DNA of 19,455 nucleotides from SZUA-430 sp044375275 (GTDB taxonomy: Bacteria > Pseudomonadota > Alphaproteobacteria > Micropepsales > Micropepsaceae). The stretch spans positions 1 to 19,455 of the forward strand of contig JBILMZ010000038.1 of assembly GCA_044375275.1 (NCBI GenBank), given 5' to 3'. Positions 7,191-13,913 of the stretch are shown piece by piece. Below the pieces are notes generated by a model, which did no database searches, had not been told where the DNA came from, and was given only the letters and a program-made list of their open reading frames with translations. The translations under genes and the position numbers were made by a program. The first letter of the stretch is position 1; every line of letters starts with the position of its first letter.

Positions 7191-8344
7191 ACACTGAGAA
7201 CGCAGACCATCAGTTGCTGAGGGAGAGCGTGCGACGCTTCGTTGACCGTCACATGCCGCGCGAGCTGGCGCGCACCTGGGACAAGAAAAACATCTTCCCG
7301 CGCGACGTCTATGACGCGCTGGCCGAGATGGGCGTCATGGGGCTCACGGTTCCGGAGGCCTATGGCGGACAGGGCGTTGATATTGCCGGCACGATGATCG
7401 TCATCGAGGAACTCGCGCGGCGATCATCTGCCGTTGCATGTCCCTACATCATGACGGCCTGTTACGCCGGCATGAACCTCGTTGAATCAGGCTCTGAAGA
7501 ACAGAAGCGCGAGCTACTGCCGCGCGTTGCCGCCGGCAAGCTCCTCTTCGCCTATGGCCTGTCCGAGCCAAATGTGGGCGGCGACCTCGCCATGGTGGAA
7601 ACGGTCGCACGCAAGGAAGGCAACCGGATCCTGCTGTCGGGCACCAAGCGCTGGTGCACCGGCGCACACCTCGCGGACTATGTATTCTGTCTCGCAAGGA
7701 CTGGCCCGAAGGAAGACCGGTATCGCAATCTCACCATCTTCCTCGTGCCGCCCAAGTCGCGCGGGGTCACGATCACGCCCCTGGATCACCTTGGCATTCG
7801 GGGCGTTGAGACCAATGACGCACACTTCGACGACGTAGAGCTCGGCGAGGACGCGATCCTCGGCGGACCCGCCATGTGGAACCAGGGTTGGCGGCAACTC
7901 GCAGGCCGTGCGCTGGAAGTCGAGAAGCTGGAACTCTCGGCCGTGGCGCTGGGTCTGGCAGAAGCCGCCTGTGCCGATGCCATCTCCTATGCCGAGACCC
8001 GCGTTCAGTTCGGCAAGCCCATCGGGGCTCACCAGGCCATCCGTCACGCCATCGCGGAAGCAAAGACGACGACGCTGGCCATGCGCCTGATGCTCTACAA
8101 CGCCGCCGCACTTGTTCAGGACCGCAAGCCCAGCGCCATTGAGTCTTCCATGACCAAGCTGTTCTGCTGCGAAGGCGCATCCGAAGTGACGCTGAAGTGC
8201 CAGCGCATCATGGGCGCGTATGGCCTGTCGGACCTGATGGACATGGAGCGCTACGTGCGTGATGCCATTTCATTGCCCATCGTGGGCGGCTCTTCTAACA
8301 TGCAGAAGAACAACATAGCGAACCGCCTCAAGCTCGCGGAGTGA
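7187..8344 (+). CDS. Acyl-CoA dehydrogenase family protein
   Basis: This 385-aa FAD enzyme has the standard three-part ACAD fold: N-terminal helices (1-~120), a beta domain starting with YGLSEPNVGGD (~123-133), and C-terminal helices with RVQFGKPIGAHQA (~272-284) and GAYGLSD (~343-349). The catalytic Glu at the medium-chain-enzyme position is missing (G367 in IVGGSS). E246 in LEVEKLEL aligns instead with E254 of isovaleryl-CoA dehydrogenase, so alpha,beta-dehydrogenation of a branched or bulky acyl-CoA is plausible. It needs an electron-transfer flavoprotein, which is not encoded here. ATGA overlaps with alkB upstream, and the next gene begins 2 nt after its stop. Confidence 0.88.
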   Translation: MNTENADHQLLRESVRRFVDRHMPRELARTWDKKNIFPRDVYDALAEMGVMGLTVPEAYGGQGVDIAGTMIVIEELARRSSAVACPYIMTACYAGMNLVESGSEEQKRELLPRVAAGKLLFAYGLSEPNVGGDLAMVETVARKEGNRILLSGTKRWCTGAHLADYVFCLARTGPKEDRYRNLTIFLVPPKSRGVTITPLDHLGIRGVETNDAHFDDVELGEDAILGGPAMWNQGWRQLAGRALEVEKLELSAVALGLAEAACADAISYAETRVQFGKPIGAHQAIRHAIAEAKTTTLAMRLMLYNAAALVQDRKPSAIESSMTKLFCCEGASEVTLKCQRIMGAYGLSDLMDMERYVRDAISLPIVGGSSNMQKNNIANRLKLAE

Positions 8345-8346
8345 TC

Positions 8347-9498
8347 ATGTCGGACTTTGTAGCCACAGCCCGCGGGTTCCGGTCTGAACTCAGGCGTCGC
8401 GCGGATGAGATCGAGAAAGCGCGGCAATTGCCAGCCGACCTCGCGGCCCGCTTTTCCGAAGCAGGCTTCTACAGGCTCTGTGTTCCCACCTCCTGCGGCG
8501 GCATCGAGGCCGATCCATTGACGGTCGCCGGCGTGATCGAATCGCTCGGGCAAGCCGACGGTTCCGCAGCCTGGTGCATCATGATCGGATCGACCACCGG
8601 TCTCGTGGCGGCCTACATGCCGCCCGACACCGCCAGAAGCGTGTTCGCAGATAACCCCGGCCTCATCGTGGCAGGCGTGTTCGCGCCCCGCGGCAAGGCG
8701 GTTGAGGACGGTGACAGCTATGTCGTCAATGGCCGTTGGCAGTGGGGTTCAGGCTCGCCGAATGCGCACATGATCATGGGCGGATGCGTGGTAACCCGGA
8801 ACGGCGAACCGGTGCTGCTGCCCTCGGGCATTCCGGATTCCCGCATGGTGATGGTCCCTGCCGCCGACGTGGAGTTGACGGGCAACTGGGATGTGTCTGG
8901 CCTGTGCGGAACGGGCAGCCAGGATTTCGCGATCCGGAACCGTCGCGTTCCGAAGTCGATGAGCGTCGGCCTGATGTCAGACAGGCCCCTGGACCGCCCC
9001 CTCTATGCCTTCCCGATCTTTGGAATGCTGGCAGCGGGCATTGCAGCTGTGATGCTGGGCCTTGCGCGTGCAAGCATTGATGAACTCGTGACACTGGCCG
9101 GTGGCAAGACACCGGAGGGTCACCGCAAGCCGCTCGCCGCGCGGACACGCACGCAGGAGGACGTGGCCGAAGCTGAAGCGACGCTCAGGTCCGCCCGCGC
9201 ATTCTTCTATGAGAGCATTGGAAAAGCATGGAATGAGGCGTCGAAGGGCAATCAGCTCACATTGGAGGCCCGTCGTGACCTGCGCCTGTCCGCATCCCAC
9301 GCAGCGCGCGCCAGCGTGAAGGTGGTTGACCTGATGTACAATTTGGGTGGCGGAACATCGGTGTACCGAACCTCTCCGCTGCAGAGATATTTCCGGGACG
9401 TGCATGTCGCGTCCCAGCACATGATGATTGCAACGCCCACGATGGAGACGGTTGGCCGTGTCCTTCTGGGTCTGGAAACGGATGTAACGCAGCTATGA
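8347..9498 (+). CDS. ACAD-fold flavoprotein, possibly a group D flavin monooxygenase
   Basis: This 383-aa protein has the acyl-CoA dehydrogenase fold but resembles the HsaA/HpaH/DszC-like branch. Seen in the sequence: LPADLAARFSEAGFYRLCVP near the N-terminus, LGQADGSAAWC (~66-76), NGRWQWGSG (~127-135), and a C-terminal SPLQRYFRDVHVASQH segment ending in the His conserved in that branch. The canonical ACAD catalytic Glu is not evident at either usual position. Those relatives use reduced FMN or FAD from a separate reductase to hydroxylate substrates; no reductase gene is in this window. The start at ATG 8347 is preferred over GTG 8341 because GGAG lies 5 nt before it. Its stop overlaps the dapB start (ATGA). 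A plain acyl-CoA dehydrogenase acting on an unusual substrate remains possible. Confidence 0.75.
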   Translation: MSDFVATARGFRSELRRRADEIEKARQLPADLAARFSEAGFYRLCVPTSCGGIEADPLTVAGVIESLGQADGSAAWCIMIGSTTGLVAAYMPPDTARSVFADNPGLIVAGVFAPRGKAVEDGDSYVVNGRWQWGSGSPNAHMIMGGCVVTRNGEPVLLPSGIPDSRMVMVPAADVELTGNWDVSGLCGTGSQDFAIRNRRVPKSMSVGLMSDRPLDRPLYAFPIFGMLAAGIAAVMLGLARASIDELVTLAGGKTPEGHRKPLAARTRTQEDVAEAEATLRSARAFFYESIGKAWNEASKGNQLTLEARRDLRLSASHAARASVKVVDLMYNLGGGTSVYRTSPLQRYFRDVHVASQHMMIATPTMETVGRVLLGLETDVTQL

Positions 9499-10313
9499 GC
9501 AGGATCAGGTTGGTGATTGCCGGTGCCGCCGGACGCATGGGACAGACATTGATCCGCGAGGCATCGCGCCTCACGGCGTTCGAGATCGTCGCAGGCCTCG
9601 AGGCACCCGGCAATCCAGCCCAGGGAAAAGACCTCGGCGCATTGTGCGGGCTCGAACCGTTGGGCGTCCACGTTCAGTCCGATCCGCTGCCTGCGATCGC
9701 AAAGGCCGATGCCATCGTCGATTTCACACGCCCGAAGGTCAGCGTGGAACTCGCGGATCTCTCAGCACAGGCGCGGATCGTGCACGTGATCGGGACGACG
9801 GGTTTCGAACCGGAAGACGAAAGGCGCATCACCGCTGCGGCGCGCCATGCGACCATCGTGAAGTCAGGCAACATGAGCCTCGGCGTGAACCTCCTGGCAG
9901 TTCTCGTTGAACTGGGCGTCAAGGCGCTCGGGCCCGCTTACGACGTCGAGATCATGGAAATGCATCACCGCATGAAGCTCGACGCGCCATCGGGCACGGC
10001 GCTGCTGCTGGGTGAAGCGGCCGCACACGGGAGAGACGTTCCGCTGTCAGAGCTCCGTCAGAAGCCTTATGACGGCCTGTCAGGTCCGCGCGAGCAAGGC
10101 GGCATCGGTTTCGCAAGCCTGCGCGGCGGCTCGGTAGTCGGCGATCACACCGTTGTCCTGGCAGGCGACGGCGAACGGATTGAGCTGACGCATCGCGCAG
10201 AGGATCGCGCGATCTTTGCCCGCGGCGCGCTCAAGGCAGCAAGCTGGGGGCAGGGCAAGGGCCCCGGAAAATTCAGTATGCGGGACGTGCTAGGCTTGGG
10301 CCGCGGGCACTGA
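9495..10313 (+). CDS. dapB: 4-hydroxy-tetrahydrodipicolinate reductase
   Basis: This 272-aa NAD(P)H-dependent enzyme of the diaminopimelate/lysine pathway reduces 4-hydroxy-tetrahydrodipicolinate to tetrahydrodipicolinate in the cytoplasm. Visible features are the Rossmann loop GAAGRMGQ (10-17), DFTRP (76-80), GTTGF (100-104) and the signature EMHHRMKLDAPSGTA (155-169), with catalytic H157/H158 and K161, two residues offset from E. coli H159/H160 and K163. The GDHTVV and RGALKAASW segments complete the family pattern. It overlaps the preceding flavoprotein gene by 4 nt (ATGA), so it ends an operon otherwise devoted to acyl-CoA chemistry and AlkB. Its 3' end overlaps the convergent DUF2244 gene by 24 nt. 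Confidence 0.96.
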   Translation: MSRIRLVIAGAAGRMGQTLIREASRLTAFEIVAGLEAPGNPAQGKDLGALCGLEPLGVHVQSDPLPAIAKADAIVDFTRPKVSVELADLSAQARIVHVIGTTGFEPEDERRITAAARHATIVKSGNMSLGVNLLAVLVELGVKALGPAYDVEIMEMHHRMKLDAPSGTALLLGEAAAHGRDVPLSELRQKPYDGLSGPREQGGIGFASLRGGSVVGDHTVVLAGDGERIELTHRAEDRAIFARGALKAASWGQGKGPGKFSMRDVLGLGRGH

Positions 10314-10769
10314 CTGCCTTGCCTGGAAAAGCGCCTGCTCGAGCGTATCAGCAAAGTGCTGGCGCTCGGGACCCGGAAGGTGCTCTCCAACGGCAATGGA
10401 CTTTCCATGGCTGCGCACCGTGATCTCTCCGCCCGTATCGTCGCCCTCGAAATTCACGCGCGCCCAGTACGACGGCAGGGACACCATGCTCGAATGTCCA
10501 CGGGCATCACAGCGTTCGACAGTGAAAGAGCTCGAACTGATGCTGATGCGCTCGAACGCACGCGTCTGCGCATAACTGAATCGAAAGGCCAGATAGAGCG
10601 CGAGCACGTCCAGTCCCATGAAGCCGGAAACCGGCCAGGCGCCGGCAATCGCAAAGACAACGGCTCCGACCGCGTTCACGCCAATGACCACAGCCAGCAG
10701 CACGCGATAGCCAGCAGGGCCGAGTGACCGGTGTGGATGCGATGTGAGGACGAGGGCTTCATCGGACAT
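10290..10769 (-). CDS. DUF2244 domain membrane protein
   Basis: This 159-aa protein has two hydrophobic helices (about residues 22-43 and 48-66), the second containing the family motif GLDVLALYLAFRFSYAQ. A soluble domain (~75-150) rich in beta structure follows, of the type seen in DUF2244 proteins of alphaproteobacteria. Function is unknown. No clear Shine-Dalgarno sequence precedes the ATG, so the message may be leaderless or weakly translated. The gene's end overlaps dapB on the other strand, so no separate terminator lies between them. Confidence 0.85.
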   Translation of the reverse strand: MSDEALVLTSHPHRSLGPAGYRVLLAVVIGVNAVGAVVFAIAGAWPVSGFMGLDVLALYLAFRFSYAQTRAFERISISSSSFTVERCDARGHSSMVSLPSYWARVNFEGDDTGGEITVRSHGKSIAVGEHLPGPERQHFADTLEQALFQARQSVPAAQA

Positions 10770-10832
10770 GGATGAAGATTAGGATGACCCGCAGGTGGCG
10801 GAAAGCCCAAAATGCGGGCAGCGCTCGCCGCG

Positions 10833-11303
10833 CTACTCCATGTTTACGATGACCGAAGCGAGCAGCACCCTCGATCCGGGCTTGCCCAGCATCTGGTCAA
10901 CTGTTGTCTGCAGCAGCAGTGACACATCGTCGATATTCGCCGGCTTGCCCGGACGCACTGTGGTCGATGCATAGAGGCTCAGCCGGTTGAGCCAGGCGTC
11001 CTGCAGGCGCGGCATGATCAGTTCCGCCCGTTCGCGCAGATCGTCATCAGGTACGTCCATGCCAAACGAGACCGAGACCTTGCCACGGATCTTGTCATTC
11101 TGGATCACGGTCACGGAAAAGGGATCGACCATAACCCACGAGGCCAGCGACGTGATCGGGCGCTGCTTCTTGGGCGCCTTGGCCTCCGATCCGCCGTGTC
11201 CGTCCTTCTTGGCGCCATGCCCGCCACCGCCACCTGCGGCGTGCGCAGGAACCGTCGCTGCGAGGGCGCAGGCGAGCAGGGCTGTGCAAAGTTTGAGGTT
11301 CAT
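10833..11303 (-). CDS. Secreted FliL-like protein
   Basis: This 156-aa protein has a signal peptide (hydrophobic ~5-18, cleavage likely after AHA at residue 22). A Gly/His/Lys-rich linker (GGGGGHGAKKDGHGG, ~24-38) leads to a domain resembling the periplasmic part of FliL: VTVIQNDKIRGKVSVSFGMDV, RERAELIMPRLQDAWL, and a C-terminal GSRVLLASVIVN. Classical FliL is anchored by one N-terminal transmembrane helix and tunes the flagellar motor. This one looks cleaved and free in the periplasm, and no flagellar genes are nearby, so a motor role is not supported here. The His-rich linker could bind metal. The family call is moderately sure, the role unknown. Confidence 0.65.
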   Translation of the reverse strand: MNLKLCTALLACALAATVPAHAAGGGGGHGAKKDGHGGSEAKAPKKQRPITSLASWVMVDPFSVTVIQNDKIRGKVSVSFGMDVPDDDLRERAELIMPRLQDAWLNRLSLYASTTVRPGKPANIDDVSLLLQTTVDQMLGKPGSRVLLASVIVNME

Positions 11304-11434
11304 GGTTCCGCACCCGGTGGATCAGCGGACAGCATGACACTGCAGCGTAAAGGGATGCTTTCCGAGGACTTCGCGGAAGGCTTAAAGAAGGATGAATGAA
11401 GACTGTAAAATTCTGGAAGTCCCGGTGGCGCACA

Positions 11435-11510
11435 TGGTGGAGCTGAGCGGAATCGAACCGCTGACCTCCTCATTGCGAACGAGGCGCTCTCCCAACTGAG
11501 CTACAGCCCC
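11435..11510 (-). tRNA. tRNA-Ala (anticodon CGC)
   Basis: The minus strand folds into a full cloverleaf of 76 nt including an encoded CCA: acceptor GGGGCTG/CAGCTCC, D-stem GCTC/GAGC, anticodon stem CCTCG/TGAGG and T-stem AGCGG/CCGCT with loop TTCGATT. The anticodon loop TTCGCAA gives CGC, reading GCG alanine codons. The G3-U70 wobble pair in the acceptor stem is the known alanine identity element and confirms the call. Codon choice in the window favours GCC and GCG, consistent with need for this tRNA. Confidence 0.97.
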
Positions 11511-11558
11511 ATATGCGCGAGGCGGCTGGGGAAAACCTGCCACCTTTCCGAGGGTGGT

Positions 11559-11588
11559 CTTGTAGGAGGGTGGTGCGCCCAGTGTCAA
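11559..11588 (-). promoter_or_regulatory. Candidate sigma-70 promoter for tRNA-Ala
   Basis: On the minus strand a perfect -35 box TTGACA (11583-11588) is followed after 18 nt by TACAAG (11559-11564), 4/6 to -10. Transcription would start near 11552, about 40 nt before the mature tRNA 5' end, a usual leader length. Confidence 0.55.
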
Positions 11589-11684
11589 GGCGCGGAAAGG
11601 CGCGCGGCAGGCCTTGCCGCCCGATTATGCTGAGTTTACATCGAACCCACCCGGGAACCGATTCCCGCAGGAAAGGGCCGCGCC

Positions 11685-11978
11685 TTGATCGACATTCTGC
11701 TCCTGGTCATCTCGCTCGCCGTAAGGGTGTATTTCTGGATCATCATTGTAACCGTGGTGTTGAGCTGGCTGATCGGCCTGAACATCGTGAACGGATACCG
11801 GCCCGAAGTGCGCGCCATCCAGAGGGTTTGCTACCAGCTGACCGAACCGCTGCTCCGTCCGATCCGCGAGCGCCTGCCACCCATGGGGGGGCTTGATCTC
11901 TCACCCCTCGTCCTTCTGCTGGGAATGGAAGTGGCGCACATCCTTCTCGTGAAGATGCTGACGGGAACGATGGTCTAG
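11685..11978 (+). CDS. YggT family membrane protein
   Basis: This 97-aa protein has two long hydrophobic segments (about 3-33 and 71-95) flanking a conserved loop TEPLLRPIRERLPPMGGLDLSP (~49-70), the YggT hallmark. Relatives have been linked to osmotic tolerance, cell-division membrane placement and photosystem assembly, but no common mechanism is settled. The start is TTG, with AGGAAAGGG shortly upstream. It leads the tightly packed yggT-DUF167-folD run, with the next gene beginning 1 nt after its stop. Confidence 0.88.
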   Translation: MIDILLLVISLAVRVYFWIIIVTVVLSWLIGLNIVNGYRPEVRAIQRVCYQLTEPLLRPIRERLPPMGGLDLSPLVLLLGMEVAHILLVKMLTGTMV

Positions 11979-11979
11979 G

Positions 11980-12297
11980 GTGTCCGCGGCCTACCGCGTC
12001 GTTCCGGGTGGCATCGATCTCTTCATCCGGTTGACCCCCAAGTCCTCCCGGGAGTCTGTTGGAGGCCTCTTTGAGGCGCAGGACAGGGCCTACCTGCAGG
12101 CACGCGTGAGGTCCGTTCCCGAGGACGGCCGTGCCAACCAGGCCCTGATCGAACTTCTGTCGGCTGAACTTGGCGTGCCACGGTCGACTTTGTCGCTGGT
12201 ATCCGGTCACACCGCGCGCTTGAAGACGGTCAGGATCGAAGGTACCGGACAGGCTCTTGAAGGGGCAGTTGCCGCCCTTGTTGGAAGGAACCCATGA
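11980..12297 (+). CDS. DUF167 (YggU) family protein
   Basis: This 105-aa protein matches the small alpha/beta YggU family: IRLTPKSSRESVGG (~15-28), YLQARVRSVPEDGRANQALIELL (~37-59) and LSLVSGHTARLKTVRI (~69-84). Function is unknown across the family despite solved structures. The GTG start lies 1 nt beyond the yggT stop and implies translational coupling. The TGA overlaps the folD ATG. Confidence 0.88.
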   Translation: MSAAYRVVPGGIDLFIRLTPKSSRESVGGLFEAQDRAYLQARVRSVPEDGRANQALIELLSAELGVPRSTLSLVSGHTARLKTVRIEGTGQALEGAVAALVGRNP

Positions 12298-13181
12298 CAG
12301 CGCAGATCATTGACGGAAAGGAATTCGCAGCCGGGGTCCGCAAGCGGGTCAAGGCCGCAGCCGAGGCGTTCCGCAGCAGCCAGGGCAAGCCCGTGGGCCT
12401 CACGGTCGTACTGGTCGGCAATGACCCGGCAAGCGAGATCTACGTGCGCCTGAAGGTCAGCGACGCCCGCGAGGTCAGCATCGACTCCCGCGACATCAGG
12501 CTCCCTGACACCACATCGGAAGGCGAGGTCCTTGACGTCGTGCGCCGGCTGAATGCCGATCCGTCCGTGCACGGAGTATTGGTGCAGTTCCCGGTGCCCA
12601 GGCAGGTGCGCCAGGAAGCTGTTCTCGATGTGCTGTCTCCCGACAAGGACGTTGACGGACTGACCACGCTCAGCGCCGGCCGGTTGACCAGCGGTCGTCC
12701 GGGCCTTGTCTCATGCACGCCGCAGGGCTGTCTCATGCTGATCAAGTCGGTGAGGCCCTCCCTTGACGGCCTGAATGCCGTGGTGATCGGGCGCTCGCAA
12801 CTCGTAGGCAAGCCCATGAGCCAGTTGCTGCTCCAGGAAAACTGCACGGTCACGACTGCCCACTCGAAAACGCGCGACCTGAAGGCCGTCGCCTCCGAGG
12901 CCGATATCCTCGTCGCCGCGGTGGGCCGCGCTGAAATGGTTAAAGGTGACTGGATCAAGCCGGGCGCCATCGTCGTGGATGTCGGCATGAACCGGGTCGA
13001 CCTACCCGGAGGTAAATCAAAGCTCTACGGGGACGTCGCTTATGGCGAAGCGCTGCAGGTGGCCGGTGCGATAACGCCGGTGCCGGGGGGCGTCGGTCCC
13101 ATGACCCGGGCCTGTCTCCTGCGAAACACGGTATTGGCGGCGTGCGCACAGGCTGGTATGAGCGCTCCTGCGGAGCTTTAA
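12294..13181 (+). CDS. folD: Bifunctional methylenetetrahydrofolate dehydrogenase / methenyltetrahydrofolate cyclohydrolase
   Basis: This 295-aa enzyme interconverts 5,10-methylene-, 5,10-methenyl- and 10-formyl-tetrahydrofolate in cytoplasmic one-carbon metabolism. Catalytic and folate-site residues fall at the same numbers as in E. coli: Y50, K54 (IYVRLK), Q98 (VLVQFP) and D121 (KDVDG). The NADP-binding motif VIGRSQLVGKPMSQLLL (~164-180) and TPVPGGVGPMTRACLL near the C-terminus complete the family pattern. The Asp-Ala-Arg-Glu stretch after K54 and a Leu-Thr-Thr-Leu segment after D121 depart a little from typical sequences. It overlaps the DUF167 stop by 4 nt, with GGAAGGA upstream. Confidence 0.95.
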   Translation: MTAQIIDGKEFAAGVRKRVKAAAEAFRSSQGKPVGLTVVLVGNDPASEIYVRLKVSDAREVSIDSRDIRLPDTTSEGEVLDVVRRLNADPSVHGVLVQFPVPRQVRQEAVLDVLSPDKDVDGLTTLSAGRLTSGRPGLVSCTPQGCLMLIKSVRPSLDGLNAVVIGRSQLVGKPMSQLLLQENCTVTTAHSKTRDLKAVASEADILVAAVGRAEMVKGDWIKPGAIVVDVGMNRVDLPGGKSKLYGDVAYGEALQVAGAITPVPGGVGPMTRACLLRNTVLAACAQAGMSAPAEL

Positions 13182-13184
13182 GTC

Positions 13185-13517
13185 ATGAACACACTTCCCC
13201 CAATCTGGTTGGACCACCTGAACATCCCCTCAGGCGATCCGGACGTTCTGGCGCAATGGTACGCCGATCGTCTCAACCTCGAGGCGCGAGGAAACGTGTT
13301 GTCCGGCCCCGGCATTTCGATCTTCTTCACGAAGGGTCAACCTTTGAACGCCGGCGACGCGTTTCACTTCGGCTTGCGGGTTGAATCACGCTCGGCCGTG
13401 GAAGTCTGGGCAGCACATCTGGGCGTGCCGGTCGCCTTCGACGAGAATGATTTCTTCGCGGCCAGGATCGTTGATCCGGAAGGCAACGTGTTCGAGATCT
13501 ACTGGGACAAGCTCTGA
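13185..13517 (+). CDS. VOC (glyoxalase/bleomycin-resistance) fold protein
   Basis: This is a 110-aa single-domain protein of paired beta-alpha-beta-beta-beta units. It starts with LDHLNIPSGDPDVLAQWY and ends with VDPEGNVFEIYW, both VOC hallmarks. Potential metal ligands are H11, H61 (FHFGLRV) and E104 (FEIYW), suggesting a metal-dependent member. Two such domains usually form one active site, so a homodimer is expected. Substrate is unknown: lyase, dioxygenase, epimerase or drug-binding roles all occur in this fold. It starts 3 nt after folD stops, so is probably on the same transcript, but no folate-related role is implied. Confidence 0.85.
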   Translation: MNTLPPIWLDHLNIPSGDPDVLAQWYADRLNLEARGNVLSGPGISIFFTKGQPLNAGDAFHFGLRVESRSAVEVWAAHLGVPVAFDENDFFAARIVDPEGNVFEIYWDKL

Positions 13518-13528
13518 ACGGCGCATTT

Positions 13529-13542
13529 CTTGGCGCGCCAAG
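13529..13542. repeat. 14-bp perfect palindrome
   Basis: CTTGGCGCGCCAAG lies 12 nt after the VOC gene. It could be a protein-binding dyad or a weak 3'-end hairpin. No T-run follows on either strand, so it is not a standard terminator. Confidence 0.5.
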
Positions 13543-13632
13543 TCCCCGTCATCAGTTGATCCGTGAACCCGGCATAAAGGGATTGCCTCTATTCTGGCTC
13601 GGCTGCAGTCAAGAACAAGAGGGCAAACCCAG

Positions 13633-13863
13633 ATGCAAACTGACAAGATCACCATTCAGAATCCGCTCCAACCCGCCATTTTGCGGGTCATCCGCGAAGC
13701 CTTTGACGCGGCGATCGAGGAGGCGGCCCTGCGCCGGCGCGGTCACGCCCTGTCCCTGGAAATGGAGGCACGCGTGGCAAAGCATATCGTCGAGACGGCG
13801 CGCAAGGGTGTGAACGACCGTGACGGACTGCGTGATGCAGCCCTCGGCCTTTTGCCTCACTGA
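13633..13863 (+). CDS. Small uncharacterised protein (76 aa)
   Basis: This short acidic/basic helical protein has core features FDAAIEEAALRRRGHALSLE (~24-43) and AKHIVETARKGVNDRDGLRDAAL (~49-71). No transmembrane segment or signal peptide is present. GAGGG lies upstream of the ATG, codon use matches its neighbours, and a hairpin follows the stop, all of which favour a real gene. I do not recognise a characterised family. The amphipathic helices would suit a small regulatory or DNA-associated protein, but this is a guess. It is separated from the VOC gene by 115 nt. Confidence 0.7.
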   Translation: MQTDKITIQNPLQPAILRVIREAFDAAIEEAALRRRGHALSLEMEARVAKHIVETARKGVNDRDGLRDAALGLLPH

Positions 13864-13887
13864 ATTTCCATCGAATTCAACGCAAGC

Positions 13888-13913
13888 CTGACGGTCGCTC
13901 CGGCGGCCGTCAG
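13888..13913. terminator. Possible bidirectional terminator between the 76-aa gene and argG
   Basis: An 11-bp stem (13888-13898 with 13903-13913, one wobble) has a TCCG loop. It lies between convergent genes and overlaps the argG stop. The T-tract is poor (TTCTTC on the + strand), so activity is uncertain. Confidence 0.45.
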
